From: Bacteroidota bacterium
GTDB taxonomy: Bacteria > Bacteroidota > Bacteroidia > CAILMK01 > JAAYUY01
Direction: 5' to 3'
DNA length: 50,888 nucleotides
NCBI GenBank assembly: GCA_016776505.1
Contig: JADHTG010000019.1
Location: 1 to 50,888, forward strand
Position numbers and translations under genes: made by a program. Numbering within the stretch: position 1 is the stretch's first letter; each line of letters opens with the position of its first letter. The notes below the pieces were generated by a model. That model searched no databases and was not told the DNA's origin. It worked only from the letters and a program-made list of their open reading frames with translations. Positions 25,146-32,470 of this stretch are shown here, one piece after another.

Positions 25146-26052
25146 CTTCATCATAAAACTCATATTCATATTTCGAAATGAGAAATGCAGCTCTTTTCCC
25201 TCCCTTATTGCCTGACTCAGCTGAATACATCAAATTCCCTTTCTGACAGGATACAGAGCTTTCCAATATTCCTTCATTATTAAAATTATATTCTGTGAAG
25301 GATTCAGTATTGTCGTGCGGATCTATAATCTCATCTCTTATTCTTTTTCCTTGATTATCATATTCATAGACTACCCTGTATCCATCCACCAATTCTTCTG
25401 TCACCAGATCATCTTCATTGTATATACTTTCCCGTTTACTTATGATCTCGTTGTTGAGTGTAAGCGTAAGCACTTCGGTTTGGTTGCCTTTTTCATCAAA
25501 TTTGAAAATGGTTTTGGATATAAATTCCTCATCTTCGCCAAATTCCTCTTTTACGATCAAATTGCTATTTTCATCGTATTGCATAAGAACCTGGGTCAGG
25601 AGTTGATCCTGCTCATCCCAACCGCTTTCTTCCAAAACATTCCCCTTGTTATCAAATCGTATGAGCTCCCTTCCTTCTTCGTCACCTTCATCGTCCTCAA
25701 TCCTGATTAAAATTCTGTCGCCTTGGTGATCATATTTTTTAAATGTACTTGATCCATCTGCATATTTAATTTCCTGTAAGGTGATTTTTTCATTATCTCC
25801 ATATCTGTAGCGGAAGGTTTCAGCAATTTCTCCATCTGACAGGTAGGTGACCTTCTCAGTGATCTGGGCTTTGTTGTTGAATGTCCATAGGGTTTTACTT
25901 TCCATTTCTCCATTGGCCTGGTAATGAGTCTCAAGTGTTTCTCTTCCTTCCATATCTAGTTCTCGGTAGGTTTTTACGTTCCATTGTTCAACCTTTTCGT
26001 TCATATCTGCTACTGCCGCTACATATTGTCTAATACTCTTTATTTTCTTCAT
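25138..26052 (-). CDS. Acidic YD/RHS-like repeat protein
   Basis: 304 residues, very acidic, no signal peptide. From about residue 35 onward it consists of repeated units of roughly 20-24 residues of the type [LIV]-x-[RK]-[FY]-D-x-x-G-N-x-x-E, e.g. RFDNKGNVLEES, QYDENSNLIVKE, KFDEKGNQTEVL, EYDNQGKRIRDE, similar to YD/RHS or antitoxin-wing (MORN-variant) repeats. There is no RHS core toxin region and no partner toxin beside it. The C-terminal 40 residues differ from the repeats. The final codons (EEI-stop) are built from the repeat element at 25132-25145. Function unknown. Confidence 0.75.
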   Translation of the reverse strand: MKKIKSIRQYVAAVADMNEKVEQWNVKTYRELDMEGRETLETHYQANGEMESKTLWTFNNKAQITEKVTYLSDGEIAETFRYRYGDNEKITLQEIKYADGSSTFKKYDHQGDRILIRIEDDEGDEEGRELIRFDNKGNVLEESGWDEQDQLLTQVLMQYDENSNLIVKEEFGEDEEFISKTIFKFDEKGNQTEVLTLTLNNEIISKRESIYNEDDLVTEELVDGYRVVYEYDNQGKRIRDEIIDPHDNTESFTEYNFNNEGILESSVSCQKGNLMYSAESGNKGGKRAAFLISKYEYEFYDEEI

Positions 26053-26198
26053 GCATATATTTTTATCTGGTGCAAATTAATAAAATATAAAGATGTGATG
26101 ATTCTTTTGAAAACTATTACAGGAAAAAGACTGGTAAACAGGCTTTTTATGCATCTTAAAAATTATTCAGCATTTTAAGTTTCAGGATATATAATTGG

Positions 26199-26229
26199 TT
26201 TTGAAATAATTAATAATTTAGTATTTTCG
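26199..26229 (+). promoter_or_regulatory. Candidate promoter for acyl-CoA dehydrogenase
   Basis: -33 TTTTG (26199-26203), 18-bp spacer, -7 TATTTTCG (26222-26229, one mismatch to TAnnTTTG). The leader carries AAAGGAGG at 26273-26280, a genuine Shine-Dalgarno 5 bp before the ATG, unusual in this window. Confidence 0.42.
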
Positions 26230-26285
26230 CTTTCTTCAAAACCTGATTTAAAAATAATTTAAATAACTAAATAAAGGAGGCAGCT

Positions 26286-27428
26286 ATGTTGGACTTTTCT
26301 CTAAGCAATAAAGAAACTGATATAATAGAAAAATACAGGGATTTTACGGAACGATGGTTTAAGCCCAATGCATTGAAATATGATAAATTGGCTGAATTTC
26401 CATGGGAGGTAGTGAAAGCTGCATATGACGAAAAGATCATGAATGGTCCCATGCCTGAAAAATTTGGTGGCAATGGTTTCAGCCTCTATGAGGGTGCCCT
26501 GGCCTCTGAAGAAATGGGTGCTGGTTGCATTGGTATCGGAATTTGTATTGATGCAAGTACATTGGCATTGACGCCGCTTTTTCTGGCTGCGAACGAGAAA
26601 CAACAAAAAAAATGGTTCGGACGAATTGTAGAAGACAAAGGTGTGGCAGCCTATTGTTTAACTGAACCGAATGCAGGATCAGATGTGGCAGGAATAAAAT
26701 CTGCAGCCATCAAGCACGGTGACAAATACATACTGAACGGACATAAACGCTTTATTACCAATGCCGAGGTTTCCAGTTTCATGACAGTTTTCGCATTGAC
26801 TGAACCAGACAGGGGAGCCAGGAGTCTTACAGCATTTGTTGTTCCATCAGATGCACCGGGAATTGAGATAAAACCACGCTTACAGAAAATGGGGCAGAAG
26901 GCATCGGTGCAAAATGAACTCATTTTTACAGATGTCGAGATTCCTGCAGAAAATAAATTGGGAGAGGAAGGACATGGATTTTTGATTGCGATGAAAACCT
27001 TCGACCGGACCAGGACAGGCGTAGCCGCATTGAGTGTTGGTGGCGCCAGGTCAGCCTATGAGGTTTCCAGGGATTGGGCTAAAAAACGTATACAGTTTGG
27101 TCAACCCATTGCTTCTCAACAGGGTGTTGCTTTTATGTTGGCTGATATGGCGACAGATGTGGAAGTGGCTCGATTAATTACCCATAAAGCTGCATGGGCT
27201 TATGATACACAACAAAAAGGATTCAGTTTGCTTTCTGCCATGTCCAAGTTGAGGGCATCAGATATTGCTATGAAAGTAGCTACTGATGCTGTTCAGGTCA
27301 TGGCCGGTGATGGATATTCCACTGATTTTGGAATTGAAAAAATCATGCGGGATGTCAAACTATGCCAGATTTATGAAGGAACTAACCAGGTTCAGCGAGT
27401 AGTGATCTCGAAAGCAATTTTAAAATAA
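26286..27428 (+). CDS. Acyl-CoA dehydrogenase (short/medium-chain type)
   Basis: 380 residues, the normal size for a tetrameric acyl-CoA dehydrogenase. It oxidises acyl-CoA to trans-2-enoyl-CoA, passing electrons to ETF through FAD. Signatures are AYCLTEPNAGSDVAG (first family motif, about 120-134), RFITNAEVSSF and, near the C-terminus, QVMAGDGYSTDFGIEKIMRDVKLCQIYEGTNQVQR (split here as Q-V-M-A-G-D-G and R-D-x-x-x-x-Q-I-Y-E-G-T). The catalytic Glu sits in the YEGTNQ segment as in short-chain enzymes. The strong ribosome-binding site confirms the start. It appears monocistronic with a terminator. Exact chain length or branched substrate cannot be read off. Confidence 0.95.
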   Translation: MLDFSLSNKETDIIEKYRDFTERWFKPNALKYDKLAEFPWEVVKAAYDEKIMNGPMPEKFGGNGFSLYEGALASEEMGAGCIGIGICIDASTLALTPLFLAANEKQQKKWFGRIVEDKGVAAYCLTEPNAGSDVAGIKSAAIKHGDKYILNGHKRFITNAEVSSFMTVFALTEPDRGARSLTAFVVPSDAPGIEIKPRLQKMGQKASVQNELIFTDVEIPAENKLGEEGHGFLIAMKTFDRTRTGVAALSVGGARSAYEVSRDWAKKRIQFGQPIASQQGVAFMLADMATDVEVARLITHKAAWAYDTQQKGFSLLSAMSKLRASDIAMKVATDAVQVMAGDGYSTDFGIEKIMRDVKLCQIYEGTNQVQRVVISKAILK

Positions 27429-27450
27429 TTATTTTTGAATATAATTGAAG

Positions 27451-27480
27451 CCTGTTTGCTATTTAGTGAACAGGTTTTTT
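27451..27480 (+). terminator. Rho-independent terminator after acyl-CoA dehydrogenase
   Basis: Stem CCTGTTT / GAACAGG (27451-27457 with 27468-27474, last pair T-G), 10-nt loop, followed by six T. Confidence 0.78.
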
Positions 27481-27585
27481 GCGTATGTACCCATTAATTC
27501 ACTTCCGACTGTAAACATAATTTTGAATTCTTCTGAAAATAGATCATTTCAAATTTTAGTACTGGATAATGTCCTGAAAGCAATG

Positions 27586-27593
27586 TATTTTTG
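27586..27593 (+). promoter_or_regulatory. Candidate -7 box for the CvfB-like gene
   Basis: TATTTTTG, perfect TAnnTTTG, 17 bp before the ATG at 27611. The -33 element is not evident, so the leader would be about 10 nt. Confidence 0.45.
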
Positions 27594-27610
27594 TAGTCTG
27601 ATCCAAAAAG

Positions 27611-28441
27611 ATGCCTGAACTCGGAAAATACAATGTCCTTAAAGCAGTGCGAAGAACTGACCATGGTTTTTACCTGCAAGATGAGGAAGGGGTAGAGGTG
27701 CTGTTACCGAATGCCTACGTGAGTGAAGAATTAAAAGAAGAAGACGAAATTGGCGTTTTTGTATACAAGGATTCTGAAGACAGAGTTGTAGCAACTACTA
27801 TTTATCCTAAAATATCTTTGGGGCAATTTGCCTGCCTGAAAGTCACAAGCGTTACTAAAGTAGGAGCTTTCCTTGACTGGGGATTGCCTAAAGAATTGTT
27901 GTGTCCTTTTTCAGAACAACGAAACGAAATGCAGGAAGGAAGGAAATACATCGTTTACCTCTATCTGGACGAACAAACAGATCGTTTGGTGGCCACAGCT
28001 AAAGTGAATAAATATTTCCAGACTAAAAACATCGAACTAAAGGAAGGAGATGAGGTGGATCTATTAATTGCCGGCAAAAGTGATCTCGGGTATAAATGCA
28101 TCATTAATCAAACTTATGTGGGATTAATATTTGAAAATGAAACCTTCCAAAAAATGCATCTTGGACTGGAAACAAAAGGTTACATCAAAAAAATCCGGGA
28201 GGATAATAAGATCGATGTGAGCCTGCAATTGGAATCATATAAAAATATTTTACCACATGCTGATTTGATTCTGAAAGTTTTAAAAGAAAATAATGGATTT
28301 TTAAATTTAACGGATAAATCCGATCCTGCTGTGATCAAAGAAATATTCCAGATAAGTAAAAAAGCATTTAAAAAGGCATTAGGGACACTTTACAAAAAAC
28401 GACTTATTCGAATAGAGGAAGAGGGGATTTTTCTTAATTAG
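27611..28441 (+). CDS. CvfB-like S1 RNA-binding protein
   Basis: 276 residues matching the CvfB (YitL) architecture: an S1-like domain at about 3-65 (GFYLQDEEGVEVLLPNAYV), a second at 70-135 (KVTSVTKVGAFLDWGLPKELLCPFSEQ), a third at 140-205 (GYKCIINQTYVGLIFENE) and a C-terminal winged helix (about 220-276, GFLNLTDKSDPAVIKEIFQISKKAFKKALGTL in two parts). CvfB in Staphylococcus and Streptococcus binds RNA and alters virulence gene expression; its role in Bacteroidota is not established. It stands alone, convergent with the MtfA-like gene. Confidence 0.9.
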   Translation: MPELGKYNVLKAVRRTDHGFYLQDEEGVEVLLPNAYVSEELKEEDEIGVFVYKDSEDRVVATTIYPKISLGQFACLKVTSVTKVGAFLDWGLPKELLCPFSEQRNEMQEGRKYIVYLYLDEQTDRLVATAKVNKYFQTKNIELKEGDEVDLLIAGKSDLGYKCIINQTYVGLIFENETFQKMHLGLETKGYIKKIREDNKIDVSLQLESYKNILPHADLILKVLKENNGFLNLTDKSDPAVIKEIFQISKKAFKKALGTLYKKRLIRIEEEGIFLN

Positions 28442-28470
28442 GTGCTCTGGTGCTTTTGTTTGATCTTCAG

Positions 28471-29343
28471 TTATTTCCCGCAACAATGTTTATGTTTTTT
28501 ACCACTTCCGCAAGGACAGGGATCATTGCGTCCGGTTTTCTTTTTGCTTAAACTCTCCAGGTGTCGCTGGGCCATTTTCTGATTGAATATTATTTCCATG
28601 GCATGGTATAGCTCAGGATGTTTGACTTTCATGAGTTTTGGCCTTTCAAAAAAATATTCAGTAGCTACAGCTAGAAATTCCGATGGATCAGTTGCACCGT
28701 ATGGGTTGATGTCACTATCATCCTGGTATATATCCTCAATATTTTTTATGATCAAGTCAAACCAGGGTAAAGCGTTTTGGTTGTCCATGATGACTTTCGG
28801 TATGCCATCTATTTTCCCATCCGTTTTATCAATCAGATGAGTAAACTCATGAATGGCCACATTTTTTTTGTCAGTCGTATTTTTAAAACCATGCCTCAGG
28901 GATGCTTTTGATAAGATCATTTTCCCGTCCATATATCCACTTCCTACCATTCCTTTTATAGCTCGTCCATCACCACTTGTTTCATGATTTTCATTGAATA
29001 GGCTTGGGTAAAGTATAACTTCATCCAGGTGCAGATAATCCCATTGCGGAAAACCGAAAATAGGCATTACGGCACCAGATGCAATAAGTAGCCTGTCAAT
29101 GTCATCAATTTCAGTTTTAATTCCAGTCACTTTTTTGTTCAATAAAAACTTTTGAACTTCATATTCAAAACGACCCTTTTCCGCTTCGTCTAAGGCTCTA
29201 TAATAGTTTACCCGTTCAAACAATATCATTCTCCATTCTGGCGGAAAAGCTTTTGTTGGTTTCTTAACGCTTTTATTTCTAACAAGTTTGATGGCAATAA
29301 TTACGAGAACTGTAAGGATAAGAATGGCTAATGTTGTATTCAT
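28471..29343 (-). CDS. MtfA-type zinc peptidase with C-terminal SEC-C motif
   Basis: 290 residues. A short N-terminal membrane helix (about 4-22) precedes an MtfA (M90) peptidase domain with the zinc motif HEFTH (His165, Glu166, His169) and a downstream Glu222 in DPSEFLAVATEYFFE as third ligand. MtfA in E. coli is a soluble peptidase that binds the Mlc repressor and so affects ptsG. Residues about 271-290 are a SEC-C zinc motif (GRNDPCPCGSGKKHKHCC; Cys276, 278, 287, 288), as at the end of SecA, usually a metal and protein contact module. Membrane anchoring plus SEC-C sets it apart from E. coli MtfA. Substrate unknown. Confidence 0.9.
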   Translation of the reverse strand: MNTTLAILILTVLVIIAIKLVRNKSVKKPTKAFPPEWRMILFERVNYYRALDEAEKGRFEYEVQKFLLNKKVTGIKTEIDDIDRLLIASGAVMPIFGFPQWDYLHLDEVILYPSLFNENHETSGDGRAIKGMVGSGYMDGKMILSKASLRHGFKNTTDKKNVAIHEFTHLIDKTDGKIDGIPKVIMDNQNALPWFDLIIKNIEDIYQDDSDINPYGATDPSEFLAVATEYFFERPKLMKVKHPELYHAMEIIFNQKMAQRHLESLSKKKTGRNDPCPCGSGKKHKHCCGK

Positions 29344-29402
29344 TGGGAATCACGTTTATATAAACATGTAAATTACGAAGAATTAGATGTGTGAAGGTTA
29401 AA

Positions 29403-30131
29403 TTAAAAATTCAAATAAAAATCCTTTGTCAATTCTTTAAACTCTTCTGTATAATTTAAATGCTCTTCATTTTCAATGATCATTCTGGATTCTGTCATTT
29501 TTTTCTTTTCAAGTTGTAATTCAACTAATACCCTGTGAATGTCCTTATTTGGATTAGGCTTGACAAAACAAACTCGGTTCATATACAGGCCGAGTACCTG
29601 ACAACTTTCCTGTATTTCTTTGAATCGGGCATATGGATAAATGAATGACATCCTGGAATCCTTGTGCATCAATTTTTTTGATAGGTATAACAATTCCCTG
29701 AGTTCTAAGAATGAAGAACTTCTTGAAGCAATCCTGCTTTCAATTCCCGATTTAACAGTTTCCTGATGGTAAGGCGGATTGGATATGATCAGATCATAAG
29801 TCGCGTCTGTAGATTTGGCGAATTCCTGGAATGAAGAATGGTATATGCTTATTCGGTCATGCCATTTTGACTCTTTTGTGTTTTGTTTTGCCTCATGAAA
29901 TGCCAGTTCATTCATTTCAACTGCATCTATCAAGGAAGGGGATTGTTGTGCTATCATTAAAGCCAATAATCCGGTTCCGGTGCCGATATCTAATATCTTA
30001 TGGCAATTTGAAACTTTCGTCCATGCACCTAATAATACACCGTCTATTCCCACTTTCATGGCAGAATTTTTTTGTTTGATGGAGAATTCCTTAAAATGAA
30101 AAATATGTGGATCTGCCTTAGCTGAATTCAT
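29403..30131 (-). CDS. tRNA1(Val) adenine-37 N6-methyltransferase, TrmN6/YfiC-like
   Basis: 242 residues. Class I SAM-dependent methyltransferase with motif I LDIGTGTGLLALMIAQ (about 46-61), motif II AVEMNELA and the catalytic N-P-P-Y of amino-methyltransferases, DLIISNPPYHQ. The opening HFKEFSIKQKNSAMKVGIDGVLLGAW (in two parts, F-[KT]-[VI]-x-Q and K-V-x-[TI]-D-[GS]-x-L-L-G-A-W) is typical of TrmN6, which methylates A37 of tRNA1(Val). The terminator-like hairpin at 30176-30219 lies only 45 bp upstream of the start, so expression could be attenuated there. Confidence 0.9.
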   Translation of the reverse strand: MNSAKADPHIFHFKEFSIKQKNSAMKVGIDGVLLGAWTKVSNCHKILDIGTGTGLLALMIAQQSPSLIDAVEMNELAFHEAKQNTKESKWHDRISIYHSSFQEFAKSTDATYDLIISNPPYHQETVKSGIESRIASRSSSFLELRELLYLSKKLMHKDSRMSFIYPYARFKEIQESCQVLGLYMNRVCFVKPNPNKDIHRVLVELQLEKKKMTESRMIIENEEHLNYTEEFKELTKDFYLNF

Positions 30132-30175
30132 TTCAATGAATCATTGGTAATCATTGGTTTGAATAGGGAAAGATA

Positions 30176-30242
30176 TAAAAAAAATGAGTCTAGGTCAACG
30201 GGCGTCAACCTAAACTCATCAAAAAACTACTCTTCTCTTCAT
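30176..30242 (-). ncRNA. Candidate small RNA or transcription attenuator
   Basis: On the minus strand a 12-bp stem (ATGAGTTTAGGT at 30219-30208 with ACCTAGACTCAT at 30195-30184, one T-G pair) closes a 12-nt loop and is followed directly by eight T (30183-30176). The T-G pair is stable only in the minus-strand transcript, which indicates direction. A -7 box lies just upstream at 30245-30252, giving an RNA of about 65 nt. Within it ATG AAG AGA AGA GTA GTT TTT TGA (30242-30219) encodes MKRRVVF, and its stop abuts the hairpin. It may be a stand-alone sRNA or a leader controlling trmN6. I do not recognise the family. Confidence 0.5.
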
Positions 30243-30244
30243 GA

Positions 30245-30252
30245 CAAAGTTA
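30245..30252 (-). promoter_or_regulatory. Candidate -7 box for the small RNA/leader
   Basis: Minus strand TAACTTTG, perfect TAnnTTTG; the -33 region lacks a well-spaced TTTG. Expected start near 30237-30240, which could place the mini-ORF ATG at or just outside the 5' end. The remaining sequence up to 30526 is AT-rich with no other feature seen. Confidence 0.4.
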
Positions 30253-30526
30253 TAACAAAAAATAAATTATTGCGACATAATTTCAAAAATTATTAACAGT
30301 TTTTTTGAATAAGAAATTTTGAGTCTTGATTTTATAAAATTTCTTGCTCATGAAAGATAACAATCACAAAATGAGAATATAATCATATGATATCTACAAT
30401 TATTCTTTCATACCATGCCAGAATAAAAGTATTAACAATCTCGCCAGTTTATCAACTATTCAACTTCAATTGAAAAAAAATCATATACTTTGCAACTTTT
30501 AAATATTAAACTAATATCAACTTAGA

Positions 30527-31933
30527 ATGAGCGGATTTTTCGGCAGTATATTAAAAGGTGACTGCGTTTCAGATGTATTTTATGGTACTGATTATCATTC
30601 TCACCTTGGAACCAAAAGAGGTGGAATGGCATTTTTCTCAAAAGAAAAAGGATTTCAACGAGCAATTCATAGTTTAGAAAACTCATACTTCAGAACCAAA
30701 TTTGAAAATGATTACGAAAATTTTGCTGGTAGAAGTGGAATTGGTGTTATCAGTGATAATGAAGCTCAACCCATTATCGTTACTTCTCATTTAGGTCGTT
30801 TTGCCGTTGTTTCAGTTTCAAAAATTGTAAATAGCGATGAGTTGGAGAAAAGGTATATGGAACAACACCGTACATTTTCTGAAGTAAGTGAAGGAGATAT
30901 AAATCCTACAGAACTTGTTGCCATGCTTGTAGCCGAGTGTAAAGATTTTGTATCTGGCATTGAAAACGTTTACGATAAAGTGAAAGGCTCATGCTCTATA
31001 TTAATTCTTACTGAAGATGGGATTATTGCTGCCCGTGATAAACTTGGCAGAACTCCAATTGTTATAGGAAAGAAAAATACCGGATATGCTGCCGCTTTTG
31101 AAACTTGTTCATTCCCAAATCTGGGTTACGAAATTGAGTATTACCTTGGTGCAGCTGAAATTGTTAAGATAACTGCAGAAGGATATGAGCAACTTAGAAA
31201 GCCCAATGAACAAATGCAGGTTTGTTCTTTTCTATGGGTTTATTATGGCTATCCTCCCTCATTTTATGAAGGAATTAATGTGGATGAATGCAGGTACAGA
31301 TGTGGCGCTGCCCTGGGAAAAAATGATGATATAAAATCTGATTTTGTTGCTGGCATTCCTGATTCAGGTTTTGGACATGCTATGGGATACTCCAATGAGC
31401 AAGGAACTCCTTTAAAACGTCCTTATTCAAAATACACACCAACATGGCCCCGAAGCTTTATGCCACAAAATCAGGATATGCGTGACCTGGTTGCAAAAAT
31501 GAAACTCCTGCCAAACAAAGCTATTATAAAAGATAATATTGGCATTTTCCTGGATGATTCCATTGTACGAGGAACTCAGTTAAAAGACAATGTGAGGGAT
31601 TTATATGCTGCTGGAATGAAAGAAGTGCATATGCGTATTGCCTGTCCACCACTTACTCACCCTTGCGAGTTTCTTAACTTTAGTCGCTCTCGATCCCATC
31701 TTGATTTAGCTACTCATAAAGCTGTTAAAGTACTAGAGGGACATGAGAATGCTGATATGACTGAATATTCAGATACAAAAAATGGTAAATACGAAGCCAT
31801 GGTTGAACAAATAAGAAAAGAACTGGATTTGTCTTCCCTGAAGTTTCAAAAACTAAGCGATTTGGTTGATGCCATTGGCCTTCCAAAGGAGAAGCTTTGC
31901 ACCCATTGCTGGGATGGATCAAGTTACTTCTAA
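30527..31933 (+). CDS. PurF-like amidophosphoribosyltransferase homologue lacking the N-terminal cysteine
   Basis: 468 residues. The N-terminal half is a class II glutamine amidotransferase (Ntn) fold (YHSHLGTKRGGMAFF, GRSGIGVISDNEAQPI, a domain ending near 230), and the C-terminal half is a phosphoribosyltransferase with the PRPP loop GIFLDDSIVRGTQ (Asp343, Asp344). The C-terminus LCTHCWDG (Cys458, Cys461) recalls PurF iron-sulfur ligands. Active PurF begins Met-Cys-Gly; here it begins MSGFFG, so Cys2 is Ser. An in-frame TAA five codons upstream excludes a longer start. Glutaminase activity is therefore unlikely; it may use ammonia or have another role. I recall similar non-Cys homologues in other Bacteroidota, beside a canonical purF. 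Confidence 0.88.
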   Translation: MSGFFGSILKGDCVSDVFYGTDYHSHLGTKRGGMAFFSKEKGFQRAIHSLENSYFRTKFENDYENFAGRSGIGVISDNEAQPIIVTSHLGRFAVVSVSKIVNSDELEKRYMEQHRTFSEVSEGDINPTELVAMLVAECKDFVSGIENVYDKVKGSCSILILTEDGIIAARDKLGRTPIVIGKKNTGYAAAFETCSFPNLGYEIEYYLGAAEIVKITAEGYEQLRKPNEQMQVCSFLWVYYGYPPSFYEGINVDECRYRCGAALGKNDDIKSDFVAGIPDSGFGHAMGYSNEQGTPLKRPYSKYTPTWPRSFMPQNQDMRDLVAKMKLLPNKAIIKDNIGIFLDDSIVRGTQLKDNVRDLYAAGMKEVHMRIACPPLTHPCEFLNFSRSRSHLDLATHKAVKVLEGHENADMTEYSDTKNGKYEAMVEQIRKELDLSSLKFQKLSDLVDAIGLPKEKLCTHCWDGSSYF

Positions 31934-32240
31934 AAAACCTAAACTGTTGAATTTCAGGACTTTGATTTAAATTGCTTTTATAGTGCAAAGAGTAGGATTA
32001 TTTCATGCTCCTATGGACGGGTGATTGCAAAGCTAAAAATCCAGATGTAAATATTGGTGTCCCCACCAATGGTTGTGGAAGCTGGTGAAGACAGCATGCA
32101 AGACGTTTATTAAAGCTGAAAAAATTGATCACTTCGTGATCTCATTTTTATTCCCAGGCCTGCACGTGAACATTTCCCGGCAATCGATAACGGAGTGTCT
32201 CCTCCGAAGCCTGTTTAAGATGTATAGGTTTGTTTTTTAA
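31934..32240. other. Intergenic region with small hairpins
   Basis: No gene supported. Two hairpins stand out: ATTGGTG-TCCC-CACCAAT at 32053-32070, and GATCAC-TTC-GTGATC at 32127-32141 followed by TCATTTTT, which could be a weak plus-strand terminator about 195 bp after the PurF-like gene. The intervening sequence has higher G+C than other gaps and may be decayed coding sequence, but I could not identify it. Confidence 0.45.
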
Positions 32241-32288
32241 TTTGAAAGAAAAGCCTCCCTTCGTTTTGAGTACAAAACTTCGGAAGGC
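32241..32288 (-). terminator. Terminator of the tRNA-Ser gene
   Basis: On the minus strand, just after the tRNA, GCCTTCC pairs with GGGAGGC and GTTTTG with CAAAAC around a TACT loop, with an internal loop between the two stems. TTTTCTTT follows (from 32252 downward). Confidence 0.6.
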
Positions 32289-32293
32289 GATTG

Positions 32294-32382
32294 CGGAGAG
32301 TAAGGGATTCGAACCCTTGTTCCAATTCACATCGGAAAATGGTTTTCGAGACCACCGCATTCGACCACTCTGCCAACTCTCC
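32294..32382 (-). tRNA. tRNA-Ser (anticodon CGA)
   Basis: Read on the minus strand. The acceptor stem GGAGAGT / ACTCTCC is perfect (7 bp) with a G discriminator. The anticodon stem is GTGGT / ACCAT around the loop CTCGAAA, giving anticodon CGA (32346-32348), which reads UCG. A long variable arm, with a TTCC / GGAA stem, is diagnostic of serine tRNA, and the T arm is AAGGG-TTCGAAT-CCCTT. CCA is not encoded (CAA follows), so it must be added enzymatically. Confidence 0.96.
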
Positions 32383-32470
32383 CTGGAAGAAACAAAATTA
32401 GATCAATTCAGGGAATCAAAAAAAGCTACCTGATATTTAGATAGCTTTTCCATATTAGAATACCTTTATA

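Noticed and set aside
31980..32145. Remnant coding sequence or known RNA after the PurF-like gene
   Set aside because: Higher G+C and small hairpins, but no reading frame or family could be recognised on either strand.
32148..32433. Small ORFs overlapping the tRNA-Ser gene
   Set aside because: They are read-throughs of the tRNA and its terminator.
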